Shown: in pieces, positions 49,825-59,485 of the stretch
How positions within the stretch are numbered: position 1 is the stretch's first letter
Layout of the letters: each line of letters starts with the position of its first letter
DNA from: Roseateles_C aquae
GTDB lineage: Bacteria > Pseudomonadota > Gammaproteobacteria > Burkholderiales > Burkholderiaceae_C
Assembly: GCF_032337115.1 (NCBI RefSeq)
Contig: NZ_JAVXZY010000008.1
Location: 186,001 to 250,000 of the forward strand
Length of the DNA stretch: 64,000 bases
Direction: 5' to 3'
Translations under genes and position numbers: made by a program
The notes under the pieces: model-generated
The model's input: the letters and a program-made list of their open reading frames with translations, nothing else
Databases searched by the model: none
What the model was told of the DNA's origin: nothing

Positions 49825-51360
49825 ATGGCGCAAGGCCTTGGCTCCAAAGCACTCGCGGCCGTCTCCTGGGGCGCGGGCGGTGCGCTGGCACGCATGCTGT
49901 TGCAGATTGGTTCGCAGGTCGTGCTGGCGCGGCTGCTCGGCCCCTCGGAGTACGGCCTGTTCGCCATTGGCGCCATCGTCGTCAGCTTCAGTGGCTTCTT
50001 TTCGGATGTGGGCCTGGCCTATGGCCTGATCCAGAAGAAGGAGGTCAGTGCCGCTGACGTGCGCTTCGTCTTCACCTGGCAACTGATCCTCGGCACCGCG
50101 GTAACGGCCGCGATTTGGCTGGCCGCCGCGCCTATCGCCGGCTTCTTCGGCAACGTGCGCTCGGCCGGCGTGGTGCAGGCGCTGGCGCCGGTCTGCCTGC
50201 TCAACGCCCTGGCTGCCCCCTCGCTGAACCTGCTCAAGCGCGGCCTGGACTTCAAGCGCATCCAGCTGGCGCAGTTGCTCGGCTATGTGCTGGGCTATCT
50301 CTGCGTGGGCATTCCGCTGGCGCTGTGGCGGCCCAGTGTCGATGCGCTGGTGCTGGCCTGGCTGGTGCAAACACTGGTGAGCGGCCTGCTGCTCTATGCG
50401 GGCCCTCGCCACGCGCTCAAGCCCCTGCTCTGGTACGAGCAGGCCCGCGCGCAGAGTGCCTATGGGGCGACGGTGTTCTTCACCAACATCCTGAACTGGG
50501 CGATCAACAACACCGACCGCGTTTTCATCGGCCGGCTGTTTCCGGCGCGCGAGATCGGGCTCTACGCCACCACCTACAACATGCTCTACAACCCGACCAG
50601 CACGCTGTTGGGCGTGTTGCAGCCGGTGTTCTTCTCGGCCTCGGCGCGGATCGCCGAGGGCAGCGATGGCGGTGTCACCGCCGAGGCCGCGAGCCGAGCC
50701 CGCATTGCTCAGGGCTTTTCGGCGCTGGTCGCAGCGATTGCCTGCTTCATCTTGCCGCTCTTTGCAGCGCTGGCCGCGCTGGCACCGACCTTCATCCTGG
50801 TGCTTTATGGCGACAAGTGGCTGGGCGCGGCTGAGGTCTGCCGGCCATTGGCGCTGGCCATGCCGCTGTTCCTGATCTGGGGCATGGCCACGCCGCTGCT
50901 CTGGGCCGGTGGCAAGCCGGGCCGCGAGTTCCGTGTACAGGCGCCCGTAGCGCTGGCCTGGGCGCTGAGCTGCTGGCTGCTCGCGCCCTACGGCATTGCC
51001 GCGCTCGCCTGGGGCACGCTGGGCCTGTTTGCACTGCGTTGCAGCGTTGTCGTGTTCAGCGCGCTGCGCACCATGCAGATGGGCGCTGGCGCTCTGTGGC
51101 ATTCGTTGCGCGGTGGCCTGCTGCTGACGGTGCTGGCGGTCGTGGAAGTCTTGTTGCTCGAACGGGGCCTGGCCGGCCTGCCGGCACTGGCGCGCCTGGC
51201 ACTGATCGCCGTGCTCGCCACGGCGCTTCACCTGGCCGCGCTGCGCCTGCTTCCCTGGATAATTCCACTGCCGCTGCAAAGCGTGCTCGAGCAGGTGTTG
51301 CGCAAGCTGCCTGCAAAACTGTCAAAGCGTATGGCGTTTCTCGCCGGCAAGAGGGTCTGA
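49825..51360 (+). CDS. Oligosaccharide flippase (Wzx-like, MOP superfamily)
   Basis: A 511-residue integral membrane protein with about 12-14 hydrophobic segments. The start AVSWGAGGALARMLLQIGSQVVLARLLGPSEYGLFA is the Polysacc_synt family opening; DRVFIGRLFPAREIGLYATTYNM is the second conserved block. Wzx flips undecaprenyl-linked repeat units across the inner membrane. Start ATG 49825 is in the gap after fcl. Confidence 0.9.
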   Translation: MAQGLGSKALAAVSWGAGGALARMLLQIGSQVVLARLLGPSEYGLFAIGAIVVSFSGFFSDVGLAYGLIQKKEVSAADVRFVFTWQLILGTAVTAAIWLAAAPIAGFFGNVRSAGVVQALAPVCLLNALAAPSLNLLKRGLDFKRIQLAQLLGYVLGYLCVGIPLALWRPSVDALVLAWLVQTLVSGLLLYAGPRHALKPLLWYEQARAQSAYGATVFFTNILNWAINNTDRVFIGRLFPAREIGLYATTYNMLYNPTSTLLGVLQPVFFSASARIAEGSDGGVTAEAASRARIAQGFSALVAAIACFILPLFAALAALAPTFILVLYGDKWLGAAEVCRPLALAMPLFLIWGMATPLLWAGGKPGREFRVQAPVALAWALSCWLLAPYGIAALAWGTLGLFALRCSVVVFSALRTMQMGAGALWHSLRGGLLLTVLAVVEVLLLERGLAGLPALARLALIAVLATALHLAALRLLPWIIPLPLQSVLEQVLRKLPAKLSKRMAFLAGKRV

Positions 51361-52773
51361 ATGACTATCGCTGATCTCATCGGCTTTCTGATCTTCGGCG
51401 GCATGGCGCTGGGCGTGGCCCTGCTGCTGGTGCTGGTGCAGGTGGGGGTGTTCTCGGCTGAGCGGCATTTCAGCCGTTGGGTGGTGCCGCTGCTGCCCGT
51501 GCTGATGATTGCCGCGATCGGCGTGTCCTCATTGATGTCCGGTCGCAAGCTGGGGTTGAGCGATTTCGACCCCGAAATGCAGGCCGCGGGCGGTGGCGGC
51601 GGAGGTGTGCTGCGGCTGTTTACCGGCGCCGTGCTGGCCTTGTGCATCGCCCGCGTGTTCGGCCATCTGCTGCGTCGCCAGAGCAATCCGTCCAGCCCGG
51701 CCGCCACGACGCTATTCCTGAGCTTTCTCGCCTTCTTCTTTTCGGGCACGGTGCTCAGCAGTGCCTTCGGCACGCATCCCGCCTTTATCCACAATATGTT
51801 CTACGCGCCGGTGCTGTTCATTGCCATCTATGTGGCGCGCAATGAAGACCCGGAGGCGATGCTGCGTTTCGCCAAGCTGGCGCTGCTGGGCATGATGTTG
51901 ATTGGCTTGGCGCTCGTTGCTGTCAAGCCCGACTTGGTGCTGGAGCGCCCCTATGCGCGCAGCTGGGTGCCGGGTTTGAAGTTCCGCTTCTGGGGGCTGG
52001 GTTCGCACGCCAACTCCATCGGCCCCTTGGCGCTGTTGCTGATGCTGCTGGAATACCTATACCCGATGCGCCGCCGCCTGTTCGGCGCGGTGGTCTGGCT
52101 GGTCGCATTGGTCGTGCTGTTGATCGCGCAGTCAAAGACCGCCTGGGCGGCCGCCTTCATGATCGCCGGTGTGCTGGCTTGGTACCGCTGGGGGCGCGAT
52201 GAGCATGGCCGGCTGCGCGTCGGTTTTCTGCTCGGGGCTGTTGCGCTCGGGCTGCTGGTCTGTGCCGGCCTGATGATTGTGGACACCGGCCGCCTGCTCG
52301 ATAAATTCCTGTTCAGCCGCGCCGGTGGCGACGTGACCACGCTGACCGGTCGGGCCGCGATCTGGCGTGCTGCCATCTCGGCCTGGGAGGCCAATCCGCT
52401 GTTCGGCTATGGCCCCGAGGCCTGGGGGCCGCTGCACCGGATGCGTATCGGCATGCTGTTCGCTTTCAGTGCTCACAACCAGTTCTTCCAGTCGCTCAGT
52501 GTGGCCGGTAGCGTGGGCGCGCTGTGCTTTGTTGTCTATTTCGTTTCGCTGGCCTGGTGCGCCTGGCGTTCGGCGCCGGCGACACGTGGCGTGTCCTGGG
52601 CGCTGTTCCTTTTTGTCGCGGCACGCTGTGTGACGGAAGCGCCACTGACCACGACCACACTGTTTAATGCGGAAATCCTGGTGCACATGCTGCTGTTCCG
52701 TCTCGCACTTCAATTGCCCAAACCGGAACCCAAGCAGCGAGTCGTCTTGAACGGCTTGCGTATGTCCTACTGA
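51361..52773 (+). CDS. O-antigen ligase/polymerase family protein (Wzy-like)
   Basis: A 470-residue membrane protein with about twelve hydrophobic segments and the long periplasmic loop of WaaL/Wzy proteins: LTGRAAIWRAAISAWEANPLFGYGPEAW, followed by AHNQFFQSLSVAGSVGA with the conserved His-Asn. In this operon it is more likely the repeat-unit polymerase (Wzy) than a lipid-A ligase. A Gly-rich stretch at about residue 77-83 is unusual but minor. Start ATG 51361 abuts the flippase stop. Confidence 0.87.
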   Translation: MTIADLIGFLIFGGMALGVALLLVLVQVGVFSAERHFSRWVVPLLPVLMIAAIGVSSLMSGRKLGLSDFDPEMQAAGGGGGGVLRLFTGAVLALCIARVFGHLLRRQSNPSSPAATTLFLSFLAFFFSGTVLSSAFGTHPAFIHNMFYAPVLFIAIYVARNEDPEAMLRFAKLALLGMMLIGLALVAVKPDLVLERPYARSWVPGLKFRFWGLGSHANSIGPLALLLMLLEYLYPMRRRLFGAVVWLVALVVLLIAQSKTAWAAAFMIAGVLAWYRWGRDEHGRLRVGFLLGAVALGLLVCAGLMIVDTGRLLDKFLFSRAGGDVTTLTGRAAIWRAAISAWEANPLFGYGPEAWGPLHRMRIGMLFAFSAHNQFFQSLSVAGSVGALCFVVYFVSLAWCAWRSAPATRGVSWALFLFVAARCVTEAPLTTTTLFNAEILVHMLLFRLALQLPKPEPKQRVVLNGLRMSY

Positions 52774-52775
52774 GC

Positions 52776-53699
52776 ATGCCAGGACCATTTTTCAGCGTCG
52801 TCATTCCGCTCTACAACAAAGAGCAGTTTGTACTGGCGGCATTGCAGTCAGTGCTCTCGCAAGCCCAGGCCGAGCTGGAGGTCATCGTCATTGACGATGG
52901 GTCGACAGACGCAGGTCCAGCGCTCGTTCATGGGCTCGCCGAACCCCGAGTCACGCTGATTCAGCAAGCGAACGCTGGCGTCGCTGCCGCGCGCAATCGT
53001 GGCCTTGAGGCGGCGCACGGCGAGTACGTCTGTTTTCTTGATGCTGATGACCAGTACCGACCAGGGTTTCTGGCGGCGATGCATCAGCTTGCGCGGCAGT
53101 TTCCGGATGCCGGGCTGCTGTGCTGTGGCTATGAAGCTGTCTGGCCTGACGGCCAGCACAAGTCATTCCTGCGCCGGCACGAATCGCCTGGAGCAATTGG
53201 ATTGGTTAAAGACTTCTACCGTGAATGGGCGTATCAACCATTCATGAACGCCAGTGGCGTGGCGATCAAGCGCGCACTATTGCTAGACGGTGGTTTCCGT
53301 TTTGCCGTTGGCGAAAAGCTAGGGGAAGACCAGGACCTCTGGTTCCGCCTTGCCGAGCGTACTGCAGTGGCGCACGACAACCGCCCCTTGGTCGCGTACA
53401 CGCAGGCTGTGCCAAACAGCGCCACGACAGGGGCTGTGGTGATGGACATGCTGCCTTGCTATCAGCGCTTGGCGCAGCGATTGAGTGCGGGAGCCGTGCC
53501 CGCGCCTATGCGAGCGGGTGCCCGACGCTTGCTCGCCTCCCATCTGATCAATCTCGCCAGAACGAATGCCGCAGCGGGGGAGCTGAGACGTGCATGGACC
53601 ATGCTGCTGTCGCCCGCGGCGAGGCATAACCCGCTCTACTGGTTGCGCTCGATTGGATTTGTGGGCAGCAAGGGCATGCGCAAAGGCCTTGGGTCATGA
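52776..53699 (+). CDS. Family 2 glycosyltransferase
   Basis: A 307-residue GT-A transferase. FFSVVIPLYNKEQFVLAALQSVLSQ is the N-terminal nucleotide-sugar block, VIDDGSTDAG carries the first Asp and FLDADDQYRPGF the DxD-type metal motif. The acceptor and donor are unknown; it adds one sugar to the repeat unit. It overlaps the next gene by four bases. Confidence 0.9.
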   Translation: MPGPFFSVVIPLYNKEQFVLAALQSVLSQAQAELEVIVIDDGSTDAGPALVHGLAEPRVTLIQQANAGVAAARNRGLEAAHGEYVCFLDADDQYRPGFLAAMHQLARQFPDAGLLCCGYEAVWPDGQHKSFLRRHESPGAIGLVKDFYREWAYQPFMNASGVAIKRALLLDGGFRFAVGEKLGEDQDLWFRLAERTAVAHDNRPLVAYTQAVPNSATTGAVVMDMLPCYQRLAQRLSAGAVPAPMRAGARRLLASHLINLARTNAAAGELRRAWTMLLSPAARHNPLYWLRSIGFVGSKGMRKGLGS

Positions 53700-54571
53700 A
53701 AGCAAGCTTGGTGTTGGCGACGGTTGGGCGCACGGACGACTTGGCGCGCGGCCTCGATGCGCTCTGCAGGCAGACTGATCAGCGCTTTGAGGTCTTGCTG
53801 GTCGATCAGAATCCGGACGATCGACTGAACGTCCTCGTTGACGAGGCCAAGGCCGGCGGACTGAACATCCGCCATTTGCGTCTAGGTCGTCCCAGCCTCT
53901 CGGGCGCCCGCAATCTGGGCATCGCGCAGGCAACGGGGGAGGTCATCGCCTTTCCCGACGATGACTGCTGGTACGAGCCAGACACGGTGGCACGGGTTCT
54001 TGCAGCTTTCGAAGCCGACTCAGCCTTGGACGGGCTCAGCATCAACTGGGTTGAGCAAAGTCAGGTCCTGGGGCAGAGGGCCGACGGGCACGCGCTGGAG
54101 CTGGCCGCGTGGCGCGCCTATCGCGGCGGTGAGGCAAGCTCGATTTCCCTGTTCCTCAAAGCGGCGCTGCTACGTCGTCTGCATGGATTCGACGAGCGGC
54201 TGGGCGTCGGGCAGTGGTTCGGCGCTGCGGAAGAAATCGACCTTGTCCTGCGGGCGCTGCACGCCGGGGCACGGATTGAAGGGCTGTCGACAGCCAGGGT
54301 GCACCACGCCTTCGGGCGGCGGCCCGCAGTTGCTCTTTCCCAAGCGTGGCGTTCAGCGATGTCGCGCGCGCGAGGCACCGGGGCCATTTACGCCAAGCAC
54401 CGCTTGTCCGTTTGGATCGTGCTTCGAGGCCTTCTTGCGCCGACGGTGAAGGCGCTGCTCAGGCCCGGTCTGCAGTCCATGGCGGTTGGCCTTGCAACGA
54501 GTTGGGGACGCCTACAGGGCTTGCGTCAATGGCGCGAAGGCGCGCCCGGTAGCCATCAAACGCTCGCCTAA
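53696..54571 (+). CDS. Family 2 glycosyltransferase, second copy
   Basis: A 291-residue GT2 transferase: KASLVLATVGRTDDLARGLDALCRQ at the start, a VDQNPDDRL Asp-containing block, GARNLGIAQATGEVIAFPDDDCWYEPDTV with the DDD metal motif. It is not a tandem duplicate of the previous gene; their sequences differ. Start ATG 53696 overlaps the first copy. Confidence 0.87.
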   Translation: MKASLVLATVGRTDDLARGLDALCRQTDQRFEVLLVDQNPDDRLNVLVDEAKAGGLNIRHLRLGRPSLSGARNLGIAQATGEVIAFPDDDCWYEPDTVARVLAAFEADSALDGLSINWVEQSQVLGQRADGHALELAAWRAYRGGEASSISLFLKAALLRRLHGFDERLGVGQWFGAAEEIDLVLRALHAGARIEGLSTARVHHAFGRRPAVALSQAWRSAMSRARGTGAIYAKHRLSVWIVLRGLLAPTVKALLRPGLQSMAVGLATSWGRLQGLRQWREGAPGSHQTLA

Positions 54572-54631
54572 TCCATAACGTTTCGCTTGCGTGTCAGCTT
54601 TGGGACGCAAGGCATCAGGAGTCAAACCATC

Positions 54632-55756
54632 ATGAAGATCGCGTTCGTCTTTGACTACGTGATGCACTACCACCGCCCAACCTTGCAAGCGATCGAAGCA
54701 CGCATCAAGGCCTTGGGTGGGGAGTTCACCTTGTACACGGCCAAGCATGAGCTTGCCGCGGCAGGTCGCACGCCCCTTAGTCAGGCGGTTGTGCGTGATC
54801 AACGCTACTACCGCTTGTTCGAGAAATATGTGGGCGGTTACGCACTTCGCAATCAGCAAGGCCTGATTGAACAACTGGATAAACAGCGGCCAGACATCAT
54901 CGTCACCATGTGTCACTCGGGGACATGGTCAGAATGGCAAATCGCCATGCACAAGCGCAAATGGGGCTGCAAGCTGGTGTCCTGGCAATGTGGCTACGAG
55001 TACAACCCCGGCCTGATCAAGCGGACGATTCTTGGCGCCTTCATTCCGCGCTTTGATCTGCATCTTTGCTATCACAGCAATGCGCAGCGCTATTCGGTGG
55101 CTCATGGTGCGCGACCCGAGCAGACCATCGTGATGCACAACACCATCGACGAGGGCGCCATTGTGGCCGGCGACAAGGCGCAGGCGCGCGAGGCGCTGGT
55201 CGCCCAGTACCCGCAACTTGCCGGCAAGCGCATCGTGCTCTATGTCGGCGCGGTGCTCGAGGAGAAAAACCTTGATCGGGTGTTCGCCGCGCTGGACCAG
55301 CTGAATGACCCGGCCGCCATGTTTGTACTGGTTGGCGATGGCGCCTATCTCGAGGTGCTGAAACAGCGCTACGGCGCTCGCAGCGATTGGTTGGCCACCG
55401 GCCGGGTGGTCGAAGGCGTGGGGCGCTACTTTGACGCGGCCGATGTCTTCGTGCTGCCTGGTACCGGCGGGCTGGCCATCAACGAGGCCATGGCGCACCG
55501 GCTGGCGGTGGTGTCGGGTTATGCCGACGGCAGCGCCGATGATCTGGTCCAGGATGGTGTGACCGGCTTCCGCTTGCGCAGCGATGAGGTCGGTGAACTG
55601 GCTCAGCGGCTCGGGCAGTTGCTTGGCGACCCGGCGCTCGCTCGGGTATTTGGCGAGGCTGGTGAGCGGCGCATTCGGGGCGACTTGTCGTTTCAGTGCT
55701 TTATTGACCGCGTGATCAGCGGCTTGCTTGGTCAGCTAGCTCAGGCAAGAGCCTGA
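54632..55756 (+). CDS. Family 4 (GT1-clan) glycosyltransferase
   Basis: A 374-residue GT-B transferase. Its C-terminal half carries KRIVLYVGAVLEEKNLDRVFAALDQL and the donor-binding block VFVLPGTGGLAINEAMAHRLAVV, with the conserved E-x7-E. Start ATG 54632 has AGGAGTCAAACC upstream. It ends the plus-strand EPS run; the next gene is convergent. Confidence 0.88.
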   Translation: MKIAFVFDYVMHYHRPTLQAIEARIKALGGEFTLYTAKHELAAAGRTPLSQAVVRDQRYYRLFEKYVGGYALRNQQGLIEQLDKQRPDIIVTMCHSGTWSEWQIAMHKRKWGCKLVSWQCGYEYNPGLIKRTILGAFIPRFDLHLCYHSNAQRYSVAHGARPEQTIVMHNTIDEGAIVAGDKAQAREALVAQYPQLAGKRIVLYVGAVLEEKNLDRVFAALDQLNDPAAMFVLVGDGAYLEVLKQRYGARSDWLATGRVVEGVGRYFDAADVFVLPGTGGLAINEAMAHRLAVVSGYADGSADDLVQDGVTGFRLRSDEVGELAQRLGQLLGDPALARVFGEAGERRIRGDLSFQCFIDRVISGLLGQLAQARA

Positions 55757-55805
55757 GCACAGGACCGCGGTCAATGCTTGAATCCAGCGCTGCGCATGGC
55801 GACAT

Positions 55806-58163
55806 TCAATTGACCAAGGGTTTGATCTCGCTGCTGTAGCTGGCAGCGGTGCCTACCGCTTCGTAGTACAGCACATTGCGCAATGTGGGCAGCGGCGTGG
55901 TGGGCGCTCGCGAGAGATACACACGCTGGTTGGCCGGGCCGGAGACGCTCAGCGTATAGCTCTTGCTGCCGCAGACCAGGCTGACCGTCCAGTTGGTGCC
56001 AGCGGTCCACATCTTGGTTTCTTTCCAATAGCTCAGGCCAATTGCGCTGGGCAACGCGACTGCTGGCGCTGTGCTCAGTCCCGCCTGCGGGCTGATCTGG
56101 CAGGCGCTGTGGAATGCGATGCCGAGACGCTTGCTGGCGGGCGGAATCCCGGCCTGTGTGCTGTTGACGTTGATGCTGGTTTGTTCGGCCATGCCGGCAC
56201 TGGTGACGCGCAGGCCGCGTGACACCGTGACACCGGGCCGGTAGTTGGTGTGCTGGGCAACCAATCGGTTGGCACTGGCCGTGAAGTCGGTGACGTCGCC
56301 CTTGCCCCAGCTTGACTGGCCAAGCCCGTCGATCAGCGCGACGTTGTTGGCGGGGCCACGACTGAAGTAGTCGGTGTGGTAGGGCGAGGTGTAGCTGACG
56401 GTGCCGGAGTCGGTGCTGATCTGTGTGGTGCCGTCATAGAGCTCATAGGCCAGCGCTTCTTCTTGAGCATGATTGCCCGTGGCCTGGCCGTAGTGGAAGA
56501 AGGCCTGCCAATTGCCAGACTTCAGCACCGCCATGCGGATGCTCGGGAAATTGCGTGTGTAGACGGTGGGCAAGGTCGGCGCGCTCGGCGTCGCACTCGG
56601 CGGGTCCAGCAGTGATTCCCAGGTGCGCCAGCGGTTGGCCAGGTCGACGCCGTAGTAGGTGGGCAGCACACGGAACAGCTTCCAATGTACGGCCGGGGTG
56701 GCCACCGGCAACTTGGCTGAGCTGTCGCTGGGGGTGGGCAGCATATTGTCGGCAAAGCGGTAGTCGAAGGCTGCCAGCATCAGGCGCAGCGTGAAATCGC
56801 GCTCGGCCTGGAAGGTGCTGCTGCGGCCTTCCAGCGAGGCTTGGGTGAGCAGCTTGGACATCGCGTCGACCACATAGTCGTTGTAGGCGAAGGTGCCTTC
56901 GATCCAGAGGTTATCGGCAGTGACGCCATAGCGCAGTGTCGCCAGCAGACCCTGGGTATGGTTCTGCCCATAGTCGAGCAGGGTTGTGTCCTTGAAGCGC
57001 AGCGCGATGCCGGAGATGGCGGCGTAATGCCACAGCGCGATATTGCTCATCGGCGTGGTCACGGTTTTCAGATTTGTGGCCATGGGCAGGAACAGGCCAT
57101 CGCGCCAGGCCTGGTTGCGCGCGCTACCGGCATAGCTTTCAAGCAGCCGGGCTGCGTCGACCAGGGTGAAGCTGTCATAGGCTTCGTCCAGGCCGTGGCG
57201 GTACATCTGCCCGCGGCCATTGAAGGTGCGCAGCGGCCAGGTCTTGTAGTTCTTGGCGTAGAAATCGAGTTGCTTGGCCGCCCATTCGCCATACTTGGTA
57301 TCGCCAGTCAGGCGGTAGATGCGGGCCGCCATCTGCGTGCGGGCAATGTTGTAGCCTCGTACATAGGCGACCCAGCCTTCGTAGTACTTTTGCTCGGCCG
57401 TGCTGGCCGCCCTTGCGGGCTCGGGGCTGTCAACGGTCCAGGTGACCAATGCGCCCGTCTTGGGATCAAGATAGTTCTGCACCCAGCCGCCGACCATGTC
57501 GGCGCGCTCGGGGTTCTTGGCCATCCAGGCGTCAACGTCGGCCTTCTGCGCCTTCAGCCAATTGGCCACGTCGGTGGAGCTCTTGACCCTGGCCGCAAGG
57601 CCAGTCCAGTCTTCGCGGGCCTCGCGTTGACCATAGAACACACCGGCCGATGGCGCTGCCAAAGCCTTGGCCGAAGAGGCAGTGGTCAAGGAGCCATCGC
57701 CGTTCGAGACTGGCGCGGCGACGGTCGTTTCAGAGGCGGTCCAGAGTCCGTTGGGGCGAATCGTCGGACTCGTGGTGGTGCTGCTGGTGCTGGGTGTGAT
57801 GACCGTCGTGCTGCCGCCGCCGGTTGTGACGACCGTCGTGCTGGTGGCTCTGCTCGTACCGGCTGATGCCGCCGGTGTTAGCGCCTGAGCGCGTCGCGAC
57901 GGACTCGGGCCTGTGGTGCTGGCTGTAACCGCCGAGCTGCTGGCGGGCGCAGCGCTGGCTGCCGATGCGGGTGCATCTGCGCTCGGCGTGCTGGCGGCTT
58001 CGGCGGCTGGTTCAGCTGCAGAGGCAAGCTGACCACTTGGCGTGACGCTGGAGAGCGCCTTCTCTTCCTTGGCCTGCTCGCCGCCGCCGCAAGCGATGAG
58101 GCTGGCTGAGCACAGGGCGAGAAGGGGCATCATGCGCGAGACGCGGGGGCTGAGGGACTGCAT
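55806..58163 (-). CDS. Heparinase II/III-like polysaccharide lyase lipoprotein
   Basis: A 785-residue protein. A signal peptide with lipobox LIACGGG (Cys25) makes it a likely outer-membrane or periplasmic lipoprotein; a Ser/Thr/Ala-rich linker of about 110 residues follows. The catalytic part has an (alpha/alpha) toroid-type region (RTFNGRGQMYRHGLDEAYDS, NIALWHYAAISGIALRF) and a beta-sandwich with HTDYFSRGPANNVALIDGLG, resembling the heparinase II/III C-terminal domain. These lyases cut uronic-acid polymers. Opposite the EPS operon it may trim or remodel the polymer made next door. Substrate unproven; an alginate-lyase-like assignment is an alternative. Confidence 0.75.
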   Translation of the reverse strand: MQSLSPRVSRMMPLLALCSASLIACGGGEQAKEEKALSSVTPSGQLASAAEPAAEAASTPSADAPASAASAAPASSSAVTASTTGPSPSRRAQALTPAASAGTSRATSTTVVTTGGGSTTVITPSTSSTTTSPTIRPNGLWTASETTVAAPVSNGDGSLTTASSAKALAAPSAGVFYGQREAREDWTGLAARVKSSTDVANWLKAQKADVDAWMAKNPERADMVGGWVQNYLDPKTGALVTWTVDSPEPARAASTAEQKYYEGWVAYVRGYNIARTQMAARIYRLTGDTKYGEWAAKQLDFYAKNYKTWPLRTFNGRGQMYRHGLDEAYDSFTLVDAARLLESYAGSARNQAWRDGLFLPMATNLKTVTTPMSNIALWHYAAISGIALRFKDTTLLDYGQNHTQGLLATLRYGVTADNLWIEGTFAYNDYVVDAMSKLLTQASLEGRSSTFQAERDFTLRLMLAAFDYRFADNMLPTPSDSSAKLPVATPAVHWKLFRVLPTYYGVDLANRWRTWESLLDPPSATPSAPTLPTVYTRNFPSIRMAVLKSGNWQAFFHYGQATGNHAQEEALAYELYDGTTQISTDSGTVSYTSPYHTDYFSRGPANNVALIDGLGQSSWGKGDVTDFTASANRLVAQHTNYRPGVTVSRGLRVTSAGMAEQTSINVNSTQAGIPPASKRLGIAFHSACQISPQAGLSTAPAVALPSAIGLSYWKETKMWTAGTNWTVSLVCGSKSYTLSVSGPANQRVYLSRAPTTPLPTLRNVLYYEAVGTAASYSSEIKPLVN

Positions 58164-58357
58164 GGCGAAGGCGGCTCGTGCGGAGTCGAAGCGGGAGACA
58201 TCTTCATTGTCGGCAGTTCACCATCTGGCTGTAAGCAATTCTTTCTCGCTACTGCCACCGGAATAGGGGGCGCGAGCGTGCAGATTGCTCGCCTTTGCCG
58301 CGCGCTTACCAGGCCTTTACCAAAGCTTCACTTTGTTGCTGGCCGCAAGCTGGCGGC

Positions 58358-59134
58358 TCAGGGCTTTCCAAGCAGCAACTGGCGCAGCACCCGACCTACA
58401 AAAATACTGTTTCCCACCAGATAGCGCTTCCATAAGCGGCCAGGCTCCTGGCTGAAGCGGAAGAGCCATTCCAGGCCGCTTTTCTGCATCCAGTGCGGCG
58501 CTTCCTTCTTGGTGCCGGCAATCAGCGCGAAGGCAAAGCCCACGCCCAGCGCGATGGGCTTGAGGCGGCCCTGGTGGGCTTCCATCCAGAACTCCTGCTT
58601 GGGACAACCGAGGCCGACGAAGAGCAGGCCGGCGCCGGAGTCGTTGATGGCGGCGGCGATGTCGGGATCGTAGGGCGGTTCGGTGGGCAGCATCGGTGGC
58701 GAGACGGCACCGGCGATCTTCAGCGCCGGGAACTGCAGCAGCAGGTTTTGCTGCATCAGCCGCAACTCTTCCGGCGTGCCGCCGTAGAGGAAGATCGATG
58801 TGCCTTCGCCCTCGGCACGTCGGCACAGCTCCAGTGTCAGCTTGGGGCCGTTGACGCGGCCGGCGCGTTGAATGCCGTTGAGCCGGCGCAGCGCCCAAAC
58901 CAAGGGCATGCCGTCGGTGACGACCCAGCGCGCACGGCTCATCACCTGGGCCAGGCGTGGCATGCTCAGCGCGCGGGTCAGCATGTCGACATTGGCAACG
59001 CAGACGATGCCGCCACAGCCGGTCTTGGCATCGGCGCTGATGGCGTCAACCGCATCGTCCATGCTGCTGGCAAACAGGCGGATGCCGAACAGCTCGGTTT
59101 CCTCGGGGGCGGTGATGGCGCGAACAGTAGACAT
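58358..59134 (-). CDS. WecG/TagA/CpsF family glycosyltransferase
   Basis: A 258-residue transferase of the WecG/TagA family, which typically moves N-acetylmannosamine (or its uronate) to a lipid-linked GlcNAc. Motifs: VANVDMLTRA, WVVTDGMPLVWALR, YGGTPEELRLMQ, and the block FVGLGCPKQEFWMEAHQ. WecB, which makes UDP-ManNAc, lies about 1.4 kb away, so a ManNAc transfer is a reasonable inference. It is upstream of the lyase gene on the same strand, 194 bases apart. Confidence 0.88.
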   Translation of the reverse strand: MSTVRAITAPEETELFGIRLFASSMDDAVDAISADAKTGCGGIVCVANVDMLTRALSMPRLAQVMSRARWVVTDGMPLVWALRRLNGIQRAGRVNGPKLTLELCRRAEGEGTSIFLYGGTPEELRLMQQNLLLQFPALKIAGAVSPPMLPTEPPYDPDIAAAINDSGAGLLFVGLGCPKQEFWMEAHQGRLKPIALGVGFAFALIAGTKKEAPHWMQKSGLEWLFRFSQEPGRLWKRYLVGNSIFVGRVLRQLLLGKP

Positions 59135-59485
59135 GCGGACGATGACGGGCTGAGGCAGCTCGGGATTCTCTTTTATGCGAAGGGGCGCGGGGTGGCCGTT
59201 GGGTCAGAATTCTCCGGGTTTTTACCGAGAGCCGCGCGCGAAAGGCGCCAATGTGCCCCAAGCGGGCCGCGGCTTCAAGTGTTTGTGCCCAGCGCTTACA
59301 AATCGAAGCAGGCTTCGCGCATTTCTGCCTGCTGCGGGCCACCTGTTTGCAGGGGGAAAAGCTGCCAGCTGATGCGTGGCCGGCGGGCGGTTCAGTGGAG
59401 AATACGGCCTCGCTTGCGTGTGCGCCCCGGATGATTTGTTGGGGGCAGACGCTCATCCACCGCGATCCGGGTTCCAGGAGTCATC
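59135..59485. other. Divergent region between wecG-like and UDP-glucuronate epimerase genes
   Basis: About 350 bases with no gene I can support on either strand. CCAGGAG at 59474-59480 is the epimerase ribosome-binding site. No complete promoter pair stands out on either side. Confidence 0.4.
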
